Below are positions 32,746 through 44,234 of a DNA stretch of 64,000 nucleotides, one piece after another (the stretch's first letter is position 1; each line of letters begins with the position of its first letter). Both the position numbers and the translations under genes were made by a program. The stretch is from Heterodera schachtii. Taxonomy: Eukaryota > Nematoda > Chromadorea > Rhabditida > Heteroderidae. The notes beneath the pieces are model-generated. The model worked only from the letters and a program-made list of their open reading frames with translations, ran no database searches and was not told the origin of the DNA. The stretch spans positions 1,797,787-1,861,786 of the forward strand of contig SIJG01000001.1 in assembly GCA_023374025.1 (NCBI GenBank), written 5' to 3'.

Positions 32746-35700
32746 CTCAAATCTTTTTAAATTTTATAGTTGCTAATAGAGAGAATGCTTATTAGAGTTA
32801 TTAATGACTTAAGGAAACTAATTTGGTCGTTTCTAAGAAAAATTATGACGAATTTTACACTTGCTCACCCGAAAGTGTGAAAAGATTTGGCAATTTCATT
32901 AGTAATTTGCACTTTACAAGCCAAAACCTTTGAGTTCAGAGCACCAATTTTCCTAATTTCAGGTAGGGGGACTTGGAAAATCTCGGTAAATATTGATCAT
33001 AGTTCCCAAACTCAAAAATGCATAAAAACGGTCAGAATCGATATAAAAAGGTTCGAAATGGGTTGGAAAAATAGAATTAGGGGCGCGCTTGCCCTTTTTC
33101 AAGCTGAAAAAGTGCCGGAATTGGAGTGCCAAACTCAGTTGGGACTCAAGGTACCGCACTGGCGCTGATCACGAATATGACCTTTATTTTTCAAAGTTAC
33201 GAACCCTAATTCGTACAAAATTTAAAATTCATAGATTAAAAAGAAAAACAAATTGCTGAACACGGTTTATGCCATCAATTTTGACCAAATTCGAACACCG
33301 AACATTGACTCAAATAAAAAATTCGAACCTTTTTACATCGATTCTGACCGTTTTTATGCATTTTTGAGTTTGGGTTGCTAATAAGATTTGGCAATTTCAT
33401 TAGTAATTTGCACTTTACAAGCCAAAACCTTTTCAGCAGAACTAATTTTGCCAATTTTAGGGAGGGGATTTGCAAAACCATTTTAAACTTTTCTTTTCAA
33501 ATCCTTAGAGATTCAGATAAAAGAAAACCCTAAAAACCCGGAACTTTGTCAAAGGGTTGGCTTTACAATTGCAAAATCGAATAATGTAAAAATCTTTTCA
33601 CACCTTTACGGGCGGGGGGGGGGATTATTGGCACTTTTCTTTTTTTTAACAACTGTTTTTTTTCTATCGCTTTGTTTTCTGTTCATTTTTTTACGATAAA
33701 TTCATTCTTTTGAACCGTTGTTTCAGAAATTCGACAACAAATTTTAAAAAAATAATAATTTAAAAAAACGAAAAATGCCTTGGTGCAAAACACCAACGGT
33801 AAATGCTAATTTTAACCAAGGTAAATGCTAAAATTATCTAAACGCTGATATTTTGCATATTTTAGCTTCTTTGACTCATTGATTATTGCGCGTTTCCGAA
33901 AATTTTTTACAATTGTAATAAATTATATTTTCCGGGAGTATTTTACAATTGTAAAACATCAGTTTAAAAACGCGTATTTCCCGACAAAATTGTACAACGC
34001 CGGGTTTCATTTGCACGTTTTCTGGAAATTTATACAATTGAAACATTGATGTAAAAATACATTTTCCAGAGATAAAATTGCAATTGTAAAACACCACCTT
34101 AAAATGCCTATTTTCAAGGCAGGAGTTCATTTGCGCGTTTTCCGGAAATTTAAAATAGAAAACGGACGGGATCGAGATCCCGCGGGATTAAATTCGTGGT
34201 TCAGACCACGGGATCCGTTAAGAGCCTTTTTGACATTCACTGGGATAGATCGGGATCGGGATTTCATCGGGGATCCCAAACCGGGCTCTCTCCCGACCAT
34301 TTCGCCAATCCCGAGGGGTTAGAGTCACTGTAATTTAGAAAAATTCAATTTTTTTTAAAATTAAGGTCTTGCAATTTAAATCAAATAATATGGTCATTTG
34401 CTAAATTTACTTAAAAAGTCCTTTAAAAATTCAAAAAAAAATTTCCAGGGTCCACAAAATTCTATTCAAATTTCAAAATTTGACACAAATAATTGGTCAT
34501 CTTGGGATTTTATTTGCCTATTTTTGCATATTCCATATTTTTCTACACATTTTGAATTTATTGCATTTTTTATACATATTTTGGAATTTTTCTATACAAT
34601 TTGAAATTTTTTGCATTTTAGTATGTTTCGCAATTTTTAGGGGTTTTCAAGTAAATTTGTTTTAGGTCTTTAGGGCCTACCTATTTTTGCTATTTTTAAG
34701 ACAAAAAAGCAATTCATTTTTGTACCTTTTGAAGATGCCGCCAATTGCGATAAAGAACAATTCTGTGGAATTAAATTGCTTGGAGCCCAAAGGTTTTGAA
34801 TTGTAAAGCGCAAAATCCATCAAAATTTTTCTTATTAATTAGGGCAACCTAATTGAATTTTTTTTACCAAAGTTTAATTAATTTGGCTCGCTTCTAAGAA
34901 AAGTCATCAGAAATTTAGGTGAATAAATCCCCCGAACCTGGATTCCGAGGTAGTTATTTGGTGATATTTGTTTTGAGCTTGATTTTTTTTTAAGGAATAA
35001 ATGTTTGGGCGAATGTTTTACAATAGCAAACCCATAACTGTCCATGAGTCTATGAAAATTTTGAGATATCGTCATTTTTTGCTTTTTAATGAATATTTTA
35101 GGCATTTTTACTTTATTTTCTTTTTTTTAAATTTCTATGGCCGCATTTTCGTCGGTTAAATGTTGTATTCGTCAAATTTTAAATTGAATCTTATCTTAAT
35201 ATAAAATCTTTTTATTTGTCAAAATTAGAGCCCGGTAAAAAGGGAACGGGAAAGGGGGATAAAGCAAAACGGTACTGAAACGTGAGAAGGACGCCCGCCT
35301 TTCCCGTTCCTGTAAAATCCCGAAATTTTAACGGGAATCCCGCCGGGGAAACGGGAAATTTTTTTATGAAAGAAAATTGATTAATTTTAACAAAAATTTA
35401 TTTAATTTTTTAAAGAGAAAATTAATAAAAACTTAAATCTTTTCCTTTGTTTTTAATTTCACAAGTCAAAACTTAAAGCAACAAATTAAATTAACAGAAT
35501 AAAATTCAACTTCAAAAATTTGTAAAATTATCTCAGAAATAAGCAAAAAGTGGAAATTTTCGATTTTTTAATTTATGTTTTTGAAAATGATCTTTAATAC
35601 GATATTTAGCCAACTTTTGGTTGCGGCAGGTGAAAACACGAGAAATAATTTTCATTAATGACACCACTTACAAAGAAAATTAACAAATAATAGGAATGAA

Positions 35701-35768
35701 CAGACTAAAAGACTCATTAATTTTTGTAAAGGGCCTTTTTAAAAACAAATTCAAAAAGAATTAATAAA
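32746..35768. other. Repeat-derived AT-rich DNA, no gene
   Basis: A direct repeat of about 48 bp beginning AGATTTGGCAATTTCATTAG (32883 and 33386) brackets about 450 bp. The stretch 33160-33310 is a worn copy of the arms of the 41672-42873 element (GCGCTGATCACGAATATGAC, GACCAAATTCGAAC). At 34160-34320 and 35225-35365 lie worn GGGATCCCGCGGGATT and CCCGTTCC-type arms. At 33870-34150 a TTTTCCGGAAATTTA-type word recurs. No coding sequence supported. Confidence 0.55.
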
Positions 35769-37070
35769 ATGGACTTGGCATTTTTTTCCGCCATGGCCGT
35801 GTTGGCCAAAGCCGCTTTTGCCCCATTGATCGTCGCATTGGCAATCGGTGTGCCGTCCGCGCTGCTGTACTGTGTTGAGTTGGGAGTGATCATAGCCAAT
35901 TTCGGCAATTTTCGCTCCTCATTTTTTGTGCTTGTCATTGTCCGCGGAATTTGTGTAAAACAAAAATTATTTTGAAAAATGGCAATTTTATATTTGAATT
36001 ATATTTTTTAAAGCATTTTCAGAGCCTCGTCAATTATGCATTCGCCTTTTTTGCCCATCGCTTCGGCAAAATTGGCCTTTTCTTGCCGCTTTATCTGCGC
36101 TTGCCTCGTCTCGTGTTGGCACTTTTGCTTTTTGTTGGTTATTACGCGTTCCATGTGGACAATTTGCTGATCGCTTTTTTACTGCTCAACCGCTTCACCT
36201 CCATTCTGATGCCGATGAATTATGAAAAGGTGGGAATGCAAAATTATTTTTTCCTCATTAAGTTTTGTTTGAAATTAATTAAATCAATTAAAAATAAAAT
36301 AATTGATTAGATCAGGTAAGAACCGGGAACCGCTCCCGGCTTTTCTATGACGACAAATCCCAGTCGCCGTTTTTTATTAATTAATTAAACCTAATTTTGT
36401 TTTAGTATTGGCATCGTTTGCTTCCTTTTTTCTTGGCCCTTTCATTCATTTTGCCATTGCCATTCACTGCTCCAATTTGTGAGTTCGCCGCTTGGTCCGC
36501 CATTCTCTTCGGCGTCATTTGTCTGCTGTTAAATTGGCATCACTTTTTGCCTACAAATTGTGCCGTTGTCAAAATGCCGGCCTTCAAAATGACGCCAACT
36601 CAAAATTTGAACGAAAAATGACCATTTACATTGTGTTCACCTTTTTTGGCCAACTGATTATAGCCATTTTCATGGTCAGCAAAAGCAAATCTTTTTCTTA
36701 TTTGCGAATAAAAAGAATTTCAAATTATTCTTTTTTCGAAAGTTTTCGTTTATGTGACAGCCACAAATTTTGTTGACGAACAGAACAATCGCTATTCGTA
36801 CGCAGAAAAATGGCTTAATATCAGCTTGGAGATTGATGACTTGCTTTTTCTGGCAAATTTCAACCAAAACCCGTGAAAGAAAAAGCTCCCAATTTAATTG
36901 CAAAATTTAGGCTTTTGTTGTGGGCGTCGACCAAAATGCGCGAAATTATTGTCAAAAAAATCAACAAATTGACAAATCGCTTTAAGAAGCAAAAGTTGGG
37001 AAGCATTCAACTGCAAACGCAGTCCAAAACGATCAAAGTTCAACCAACGTCAAAGACTATTGTTGGATAA
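35769..37070 (+). CDS. Serpentine (7TM) chemoreceptor, Srg-like, apparent frameshift
   Basis: Candidate nematode chemosensory GPCR in the plasma membrane. Exons: 35769-35954, 36023-36229, 36406 to about 36666, 36761-36872, 36911-37070. Hydrophobic segments follow one another, and the second exon ends with LLNRFTSILMPMNYEK, typical of the TM3 boundary of Srg receptors; the third continues YWHRLLPFFLALSFILP. Near 36530-36536 the frame must shift by one to reach the conserved-looking MTIYIVFTFFGQLIIAIFM segment, so a base seems to be missing. The next junction needs a GC donor (about 36667) or has a second lesion. The last exons give DDLLFLANFNQNP joined to LLLWASTKMREIIVKK and a basic tail. Either a young pseudogene or a good gene with assembly indels. 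Family call by eye. Confidence 0.72.
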
Positions 37071-37978
37071 ATTGAAAAGGAAAAGCAATGGAATCACATC
37101 AAATTGTAGAGTAAATCATGATGATTGGGGGCTATATCACTATATAAAAGCCATCAAAAAAGCGATAAATGTATAAAAAAAAACACGAAATCAATTTACC
37201 TATTTTTAATTGCATAAACTAACGTCACAGTACCAGTCGATGTAAAATATGAATTTTTTAATTGGGTTTCAATTTCGCATTTGTACAATTTGCTTTTTCG
37301 CTTATTTATTAGTCGGACAATTAAACAGGTGCAAACAATTTTCGGTTGGTAAATTAAAAGAGAAAATGAATTTGTTAATATTAATTAGTTCCCGGGGAAA
37401 TAATTTTTTTATACGTTTCTTGCTAATGCGTAATTTAAAAAGCATAAAGCTATTATCGCGAAATGCCCTTTTTTGCACTTTTCGCGAAATGACTTAGCAC
37501 CAACTGAACCATCAAAATAGTATTAGGCACAAAAACTAATTGTATTGATGGTAGGTCGTTTCTTGAAATTCGCCATCTTAGCTATTTTTTGGTAAAATAT
37601 GGCATATTTTACTAAAAGTAACAAAATACCAGAAAATTTTACCATGAAAAAATTATATTTAGTGAATCGATTTTGGGATAATTTTTTCAATTCCTAGGGG
37701 GTGTAATTTCTGAAATTTTTTCGGGTTGGGGTGTATTTACATAACGCTCCCTATCAAGCATAAATTTTTGCTAAATTTTTACAAATCTATAAAAATTATT
37801 AATACAACCAGTTTATTGAAAAAAAAAATCATTGGAATATGAAATAAAAAAGAAAAAAATGCATTACAGAAAATAAGTCAAAAAATTTATTCACATGTTA
37901 AAGTTCCAATGATTTACATTTTCCAGGTATTTTAATGCATTTGGCCGAGGGATGGTCAAAATAATGCCGTCATCGTCC
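37071..37978. other. AT-rich intergenic DNA
   Basis: An 82-residue frame at 37249-37497 lacks splice context or recognised domains and was not accepted. Nothing else seen. Confidence 0.45.
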
Positions 37979-38603
37979 TCATTTGTTGTCTTTGCTAGTT
38001 TTCGTGTCCTGCTTCATCGTAGAACCGGTCCTGCCCCACCTGAAAAATCGAAAAAAAAAATGCAAAAATATTTATAAAATATTGAAAAGCACAAAGTCTG
38101 GAATCCTTTTTTCTTTTTTCCCTAAAATCCCAAAATTATTATTTTTTTATTGATAATATTGATTTTCAAATGAAAAAACATAAGGGCATAAACACTTTTT
38201 TTTGTTGAGAAGGATTCAAAATAGCTTTTTGTATAAATTAACAAAAAACTCAAACAAACCCCTCTTCTGTGGTTGAGTTTTCAGGCCTCCAATTTCGCCA
38301 AACTTCTCGGGCCTTGTTGTAAAAAGGGTCCTTGGCTACTTTTTTCAGCTGGTCCATGTTGTTTCGTTTGTACTCTATAAAAACTTAATTTTAATGTTTT
38401 GATTGTCTAATAATTTTGCATTATTAAATTTTCTCGACTTTAAATTTATCAAGAACACTACAGTAGTGCCTACCGTATTCAAACGGTAATCGATCGCGCT
38501 TTGATAAAAGCGAACTTTGGACGATAAGTGGTTTCTGTTCAGCACAGTTTGTTAAAAGAAGGCAGCAGAAGAAGGTGAAGCAGCAACTTTTGTTGTTGAC
38601 CAT
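37979..38603 (-). CDS. Small secreted protein derived from the TGF-beta gene (signal peptide plus pre-knot segment)
   Basis: Three exons on the minus strand: 38603-38474, 38374-38260, 38039-37979, phases 1 and 2, 101 residues. Exon 1 starts MVNNKSCCFTFFCCLLL, close in DNA and protein to the start of the TGF-beta gene (MVNNSNN...CCFAFPLFCCLLLP at 51410), and acts as a signal peptide. It then keeps a dibasic SKRDR, like AKRDIR after the likely cleavage site of the TGF-beta precursor. Exon 2 reads EYKRNNMDQLKKVAKDPFYN and VWRNWRPEN, matching partial copies at 60134 and 60516 and more distantly the TGF-beta exon at 54234. Exon 3 is a short Lys/Thr-rich tail. No cystine-knot domain. Prediction: a secreted peptide precursor. 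Function unknown. Confidence 0.72.
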
Positions 38604-38963
38604 GGCACGCGCTTTGTTTTTAGTTTTCTGCTTAAAATTTAAAAAAGAAATTAATTTGAAAAAACTCGATAGAATGAGATTTTAAAATTAAATATTTATT
38701 TTTTTAAATTATAAAAATTTTTGGATAATTGGAATAAATGCATTTTCATATTCCATTTGGGCAAAAACTAAATTATTCACACATACGTTCGCATTGTGGA
38801 ATAAAACAAATAAATTAGTCAGATGATTCACCCGCACATTTTCACCCACATTTTTTGGATGAAAACATTCATTCATATGTAACTGAATTTTCATATTAAA
38901 ATTGAGGACAACAAAAGAAAGTCCAACGAAAGCAATAAAAAAATTAAACAGCTATTAATTTTT

Positions 38964-39585
38964 CACCAAAAGTGCCTGATCCGGAATCCGGACCAGCCCG
39001 GTTAAGAACAATTTTTTGTTCAGTTTTTCAAGGGCTATCTCCCAGGCCGGGTCGGGTCCTTGATCCATTCACTTGGAGCCCGTCATGGGTCGGGCACATC
39101 TGCCGGAGGACCCTCAGCCTCGCCCCCGACCCTGTCGATAGCCAACCCAAGCTAAGCGTGCCGGTACCAGCGGCTTTTTTGTACAGCTCGATGAGCTCTA
39201 CAAAAAGATATCAATGGCGTCCGGCTGTGTTTACTACAAATGGAGAAAATTGGCGAGAAATTTTTTTTATTTTTTCAATTTTTCGCATCACTTTTTACCA
39301 ATTTTTTCCATTTGTAGTAGACACAGCCGGACGCCATTGATACCGTTTTGTAGAGCTCAACGAGCTGTACAAAAAAGCTGCTGGTACCGGCACGCTTAGT
39401 TTGGGTTGGACATCGCCAGGGTCGGGGGCGAGGCTGTGTCCTCCGGCAGATGTGCCCGACCCATGACGGGCTCCAAGTGAATGGATCAAGGACCCGACCC
39501 GGCCTGGGAGATAGCCCTTGAAAAACTGAACAAAAAATTGTTCTTAACCGGGCTGGTCCGGATTCCGGATCAGGCACTTTTGGTG
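38964..39585. mobile_element. 622-bp near-perfect palindrome
   Basis: The left arm 38964-39252 (CACCAAAAGTGCCTGATCCGG...) is repeated inverted at 39298-39585, with about 45 bp of AT-rich loop. Arms are GC-rich compared with the surroundings and differ by only a few bases. No clean flanking duplication. Probably a foldback/MITE; as RNA it would be a long hairpin. Confidence 0.9.
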
Positions 39586-39635
39586 CCCGAAAGTGGTGCG
39601 ATAGGCTTCCGGAAAATGACCAATCAATCACTGAG

Positions 39636-39702
39636 TTTTTTTTTGGAACGCCCACACTGAGTTTTTATTGGAACGCCCACACTGAGTTTTTTTTTTGGAT
39701 CG
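39636..39702. repeat. Short tandem repeat, ACTGAGTTTTTnTTGGAACG units
   Basis: Three units of about 26-28 bp containing CCCACACTGAGTTTTT. Confidence 0.8.
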
Positions 39703-40200
39703 ACTCATCACGTTAATTTTTGCATTAAAAAGCATTGAAACAATCTTATCAATTTTATTAGCATAATTGTGATGATTGGAAAACATTAATGAGATTTGTG
39801 ATAAAATTTCCCTTTTTTGTAGGATACGAATCAGAAAACTTAATATGAGTTGGGCAAACTTATTACGGACCGGAACAGTATGAATTAAGTTTATCCATGG
39901 ACCAACTTTGACGTCACGAATTGAAAAGCAATGATATGGGATAGGGTTACACGGGTCCGGGTACCCGACCGGGTCCCAGACCCGGATACCCGGTTTTTTC
40001 ACTACCCGGACCCGGACCCGGACTCGGTTTTTTGAAAATCCAATACCCGGTACCCGACCCGGTAGGTCCGGGTCCAACCGGGTCCAAAAGTACACTGGTA
40101 AGAATGGGGATCTGGATCAAATTGTTGACCAAAGTTGGAGGAAAGGAAATTTTTTTTTAATTTAAGATTTATTTTAAAAAGAAGTCAATTATTGCTCTTG

Positions 40201-40254
40201 TGGCTTAGTGGTTAATCTTTTGTATTCTGTTCCTTGTTTATCAGGTTCAATTCT
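40201..40254 (+). repeat. tRNA-like (SINE-type) segment, copy 3
   Basis: A-box-like TGGCTTAGTGGTTA (40201-40214) and B-box-like GGTTCAATTCT (40244-40254). It lies about 110 bp inside the TIR arm, the same relative place as copy 1 in its element. Confidence 0.6.
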
Positions 40255-40441
40255 TTCTCATATCGATCTGTTTTAAATATTTTTTTAAGATTTTTGTTGA
40301 AAACTGCTCGTTTATCATTTCATAAATCTAAAATTTTTAAATAAAATTACTTTCTTCTTTAATAAATAAATTTTTTTAAAATTTTGATATAATTTTTATA
40401 CAATATCAAAATAATAAAATTTGAAGGAAAAAAGTATTTTT

Positions 40442-40648
40442 GGTACTTTTCTGTTTTGTGACCGCAGAATTAATTTTTTTTTTTTAAATAAACAAAATCA
40501 CAGAAAATGCAATAAAAAATTATTCAAGACCGACCTCTTTTTCAAAAAGGTTGAAAAAAGTTAAGAATTTGGTACTTTCCTGTTCTGTGATTTTGTTTAT
40601 TAAAAAAAAAAAAAAATTAATTCTGCGGTCACAAAACAGGAAAGTACC
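40442..40648. mobile_element. Nested palindromic MITE, GGTACTTTTCTG termini
   Basis: 207 bp with arms of about 65 bp (GGTACTTTTCTGTTTTGTGA... and inverse), flanked by GTATTTTT (40434-40441 and 40649-40656). Inserted into the 39942-41155 element. Confidence 0.93.
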
Positions 40649-41671
40649 GTATTTTTGCATAAATTTTCGATTTTCCTTGTTGGTGCCCTTCCAAAACCTA
40701 CCTCACGCAAATTTTCGTAAAAATTTCGCTAAATTTTTCTGAAAGTCCACAAAACTAATAATTTTTTGTTGAAAATCTGCTAAAAATATGGCCAAATTTC
40801 CAATTTTTTCCCGGCGGCACCTGTCGGCACCGCCGGACTAGAAATTCTTTTTTTTCATAAAAAAAATTGCTCAAAATTTAGATTATTTTTTAGACAAAAT
40901 CTGTTACAAATTGCACTAAGAATTACAAAAAAAAATTCATGGCCGCCCCTAAATATAAGCTTTTATTTTTAAGAAAAAATTACCTAATTTGAAAAAAATA
41001 AATATTTTTTGGATTTTTTTCAGGACCCGGTTGGACCCGATACCCGGACCCGGACCCGGTTTAAAATCTTGGACCCGGACCCGGACCCGGCTTTTCAGGA
41101 CCCGGCAATACCCGGACCCGATTTTTGCCCAAATACCCGGACCCGTGTAACCCTAATATGGGATCGATCCCCTACGGGAAAACGGAGATGGAAAAATTTT
41201 AAACTCATAAAACTAATCTATATATAGGAGTTTTAATCCGGAATTTCGAAAATTTCAAAATTTAAGGAATTAGAACCCGTAGGCGCGAGTGATCGACCTC
41301 TCTCTCGGCCATTAGGCATCTGAAAGAGAATGGAAAATAATTGAACAGTTGGGTATTAATTTTCCCTTTTCTCTCTGAACCGCTTGCCCCTCCCCCGCTC
41401 CAAGTCACCGGAAAATGCATCACATTTTAAAGTTTTGTTAGCCTTAATTTGATTACAAAAAACCAAAATTCTATATGAACAGAACATCGTTCAAATTCAT
41501 TGAAATATAAAAATGTGTCAAAATCAAAATTCAAAAAAATTAATTTTATTTCTTGTTGTTTATTTCCGTATAAAATACAATTATTTCAAATCATTTTAAG
41601 CCTTTATAAAAGAAAACTCATATCGGAGTATTAAAATTTTTTGTGGATCGGTTCACGTAAAATGAATTATC

Positions 41672-42873
41672 GGTACTTTTCGGTTTTGTGACCCCCCCTG
41701 AAATTTTCAAATAAAGACTCATTTCTAGGGTAATTTGGGGCGCTGATCACGAATATGACATTTATTTTTCAAAATTCCGAATCCCGAACCCGAATTCGAA
41801 CAAAAATTCTAAATTCATAAATTACAAGGAAAACACATATCTAGGGGTTTTCGAGGTCGCTGAAAACGATTATGACATCCATTTTGACCAAATTCGAAAC
41901 CCGGACTCTAACAAAAAAAAAAGAAGAAATTTTTATTCTAAACAAAATTCAAAATATGCAACAAAAACGATCCAAAGAACGTCAAATATAAAATTTTGAA
42001 TTTTGCTTATTGCGCTAAAAAACCGCCGCACACTCGACTACGGCGGCCAGTAGGTGGGGCGAGACTACGGGCTACGGAAGAAGTCCGCGCGTGACCCGCA
42101 GGCGGTTGACTGATTGGCGGGGGCCCTTCGGGCCCCCGCAGTCAACCGCCTGTGGCGCTCGTCAGACTGCTTCCTCCGCCCTCCGTCTCGCCCCACTACT
42201 TGCTCCGTCTTCGCATGCTCCCTTTTGCGAAATGTTGCTTTTAAATTATTATTTACCGTTTATTATTTTTCGTTACTGAAGTGTCAATTTTCACTTGCAC
42301 TCAATTGTCCCAGTGCTTAGATGGCATTGGTTCGAATTTATACCTTGTTTTTTAGACTTAGATCATCAAGAGCTTTCGAATGATACCAAATTTGTTGATT
42401 TTGACCGTTTTAAAAGCTTAGCTGCCTCCATTTTCAATCAAATTTTCGTGATTTAAACCGGTTCAAAAACCGGTTTAAACGCTTTTGCCGCCAGTTTTTT
42501 TGACGGTTTAGGCGTTTTCAGCACCTAAGAAAACCTATATAAGTGTTTTTATGCAATTTTGAGTCGAGACCTATGATGGATATTTTTACCTTTTAAATTT
42601 GTCGTAAATTAAATCTCGGTTTTTTTGGTTCGAGTCAAAGTTGGGTTTCGAATTTGGTCAAAATGGATGTCATAATCGTTTTCAGCGACCTCGAAAACCC
42701 CTAGATATGTGTTTTCCTTGTAATTTATGAATTTAGAATTTTTGTTCGAATTCGGGTTTGGGATTCGGAGTTTTGAAAAATAAAGGTCATATTCGTGATC
42801 AGCGCCCCAAATTACCCTAGAAAAGACTTTTTATTTGAAAATTTCAGGGGGGGTCACAAAACCGAAAAGAACC
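41672..42873. mobile_element. 1.2-kb foldback element, GGTACTTTTCGG termini, with TTCG-loop hairpin centre
   Basis: Flanked by GAATTATC (41664-41671 and 42874-42881). Arms of about 240 bp (GGTACTTTTCGGTTTTGTGA... and inverse) share GCGCTGATCACGAATATGAC and GTTTTCGAGGTCGCTGAAAA. At the centre a second, GC-rich inverted repeat (about 42025-42220) closes on CGGGGGCCC-TTC-GGGCCCCCG (42118-42138), next to CAGGCGGTTGACTG and its inverse (42099-42112, 42139-42152). Confidence 0.92.
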
Positions 42874-42881
42874 GAATTATC

Positions 42882-43542
42882 AAAGAAACATTATTGGTTC
42901 AACCCTTTTTAGTGCAATAATAAATATTAATGGGAAAGATTTAAAATTATTTAAATCAAACAAAGCGAGCGCCTGGTCAGCTGTTTTTCGTTTGAACCAA
43001 ATTGCCGAACTGCTGAAGTGAAAGAAGACAAATGTTTGTCTGTTTTTCTTTCTGGAAAAATTAACACATCTTCAAAAAACCGAGCTGGAACACCCAGGTA
43101 GCCCACCCCTCCTCCTCAGGCTCCCCAGAAAATGCGTTAGTGATATGCTTTTTAAAATAAAATTCCGCTAGCATCAAATATTGTCGTGTAAAATATCATG
43201 CAAATAAGATTTTTCACTTGAATTTTTGAAATTTGTTAAAAAATAATTTATTATTATTTGGTGTTTTTATAAATGCCTTATGCTAAGTGAATTTTTTTAA
43301 CCAAGAACGGAGTCCCATATTTCTGTTATCATACAGACCCAAAACGATAACATTCGGGCAGAAATATTAATTCATTTTTATTATTTTGTTAAAATAAACA
43401 AAACAAAAGAAGCTCAAAAGCAACGAATGACAATGCATTTTGTCATAAATTAGTTAATTTAACACACAATGAATAAATTCCATAAAATTCGGCCTAAAGG
43501 GCAATCAATTAAGGCATACTGCCCAATCATTTTGATCTCATC
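42882..43542. other. Intergenic DNA, nothing recognised
   Basis: AT-rich and non-coding. It includes the 3' flank of the minus-strand gene that ends at 43543. Confidence 0.5.
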
Positions 43543-44234
43543 TTAAAGACGATGAATCATTTCCTCCACCCAATCCTTGGTGTTTCTGGTGCCCATGCTG
43601 TAGTCCGACCACATGCCATCGTAAATGCGTTCAACGTCCTCATAGGTTCGGTTGTAAATGGGTCCACTGCTTTTCACTGGATGTATGTCCGTGTGACGGC
43701 CGAAATCGTCACATTTGGTACCAGTAGGGCGAATTTCGTAGTTTTGTGCACAAGTTGGCCGCACTGCTCACATTTGAATTCCACCTCCAAACTCTTTTGG
43801 ACAACATCTAAAAACTTAAACTAAATTATCAAATTTGGATTAAATATCCTATAAGTAGAAATTAAAACTACAAATATAAAACAATTCTATACCTCCGCAT
43901 ATTTCTTCTTCTGCATTGAGAACGAAGTCTGTCGCGGGCGTCATAAAGCCGGTCAAGGCGGTCAACCCCGCACGAGTGAACTTTCGCATTCCACCCACTA
44001 TTTTTGCGCCAGTATGATCATCATCACTGTCATATTCGGCCTAAACGCGAAAATAAAATTTTATTAAAACAAACTAAAAATAATATTTTAACATAAACTC
44101 GCTGTCTTTTGTCACTTTCATTTTAATTGAACCATCTATACAATAATTACCACAATGTATTTGGTGGCAATAAGCTGCGAATTGGGGCAGGAACAATTGC
44201 TCTCAGACTTAAAGCCTCCATAATAATAGGCCAT
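43543..44234 (-). pseudogene. Small Cys-containing protein, paralogue of the 57.4-kb gene, apparent frameshift
   Basis: Three exons: 44234-44151, 44040-43893, 43807-43543, with matching phases. It begins MAYYYGGFKSESNCSCPNSQ, close to FESENRCSCPEAQL in the 57.4-kb gene, and continues VEFKCEQCGQLVHKT, matching VKYKCRQCGHEVHKT. Straight after HKT the frame must shift by one (around 43739-43747) to reach YEIRPTGTKCDDFG and the tail ending EEMIHRL; otherwise translation stops at TYIQ. Two CxC/CxxC-like Cys pairs could bind zinc or form disulphides; no family recognised. No signal peptide. It may be a pseudogene, or intact with one base lost in assembly. Confidence 0.7.

Larger units (their letters stand above)
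39942..41155. mobile_element. TIR element, TAGGGTTACACGGGTCCGGG family
   Basis: 1214 bp flanked by ATATGGGA (39934-39941 and 41156-41163). Termini TAGGGTTACACGGGTCCGGG and its inverse; arms are built of CCCGGACCCGG words. It contains a plus-strand tRNA-like segment (40201-40254), a nested 207-bp MITE (40442-40648) and a GC hairpin (40811-40836). No transposase frame. Confidence 0.92.

Noticed and set aside
38972..39655. Two open frames (about 120 residues) in 39 kb with related sequences
   Set aside because: They are the two arms of one palindrome read in opposite directions, with no independent coding evidence.
42091..42320. Open frames across the 42.1-kb GC island
   Set aside because: They exist because the region is a GC-rich hairpin; no splice or domain support.
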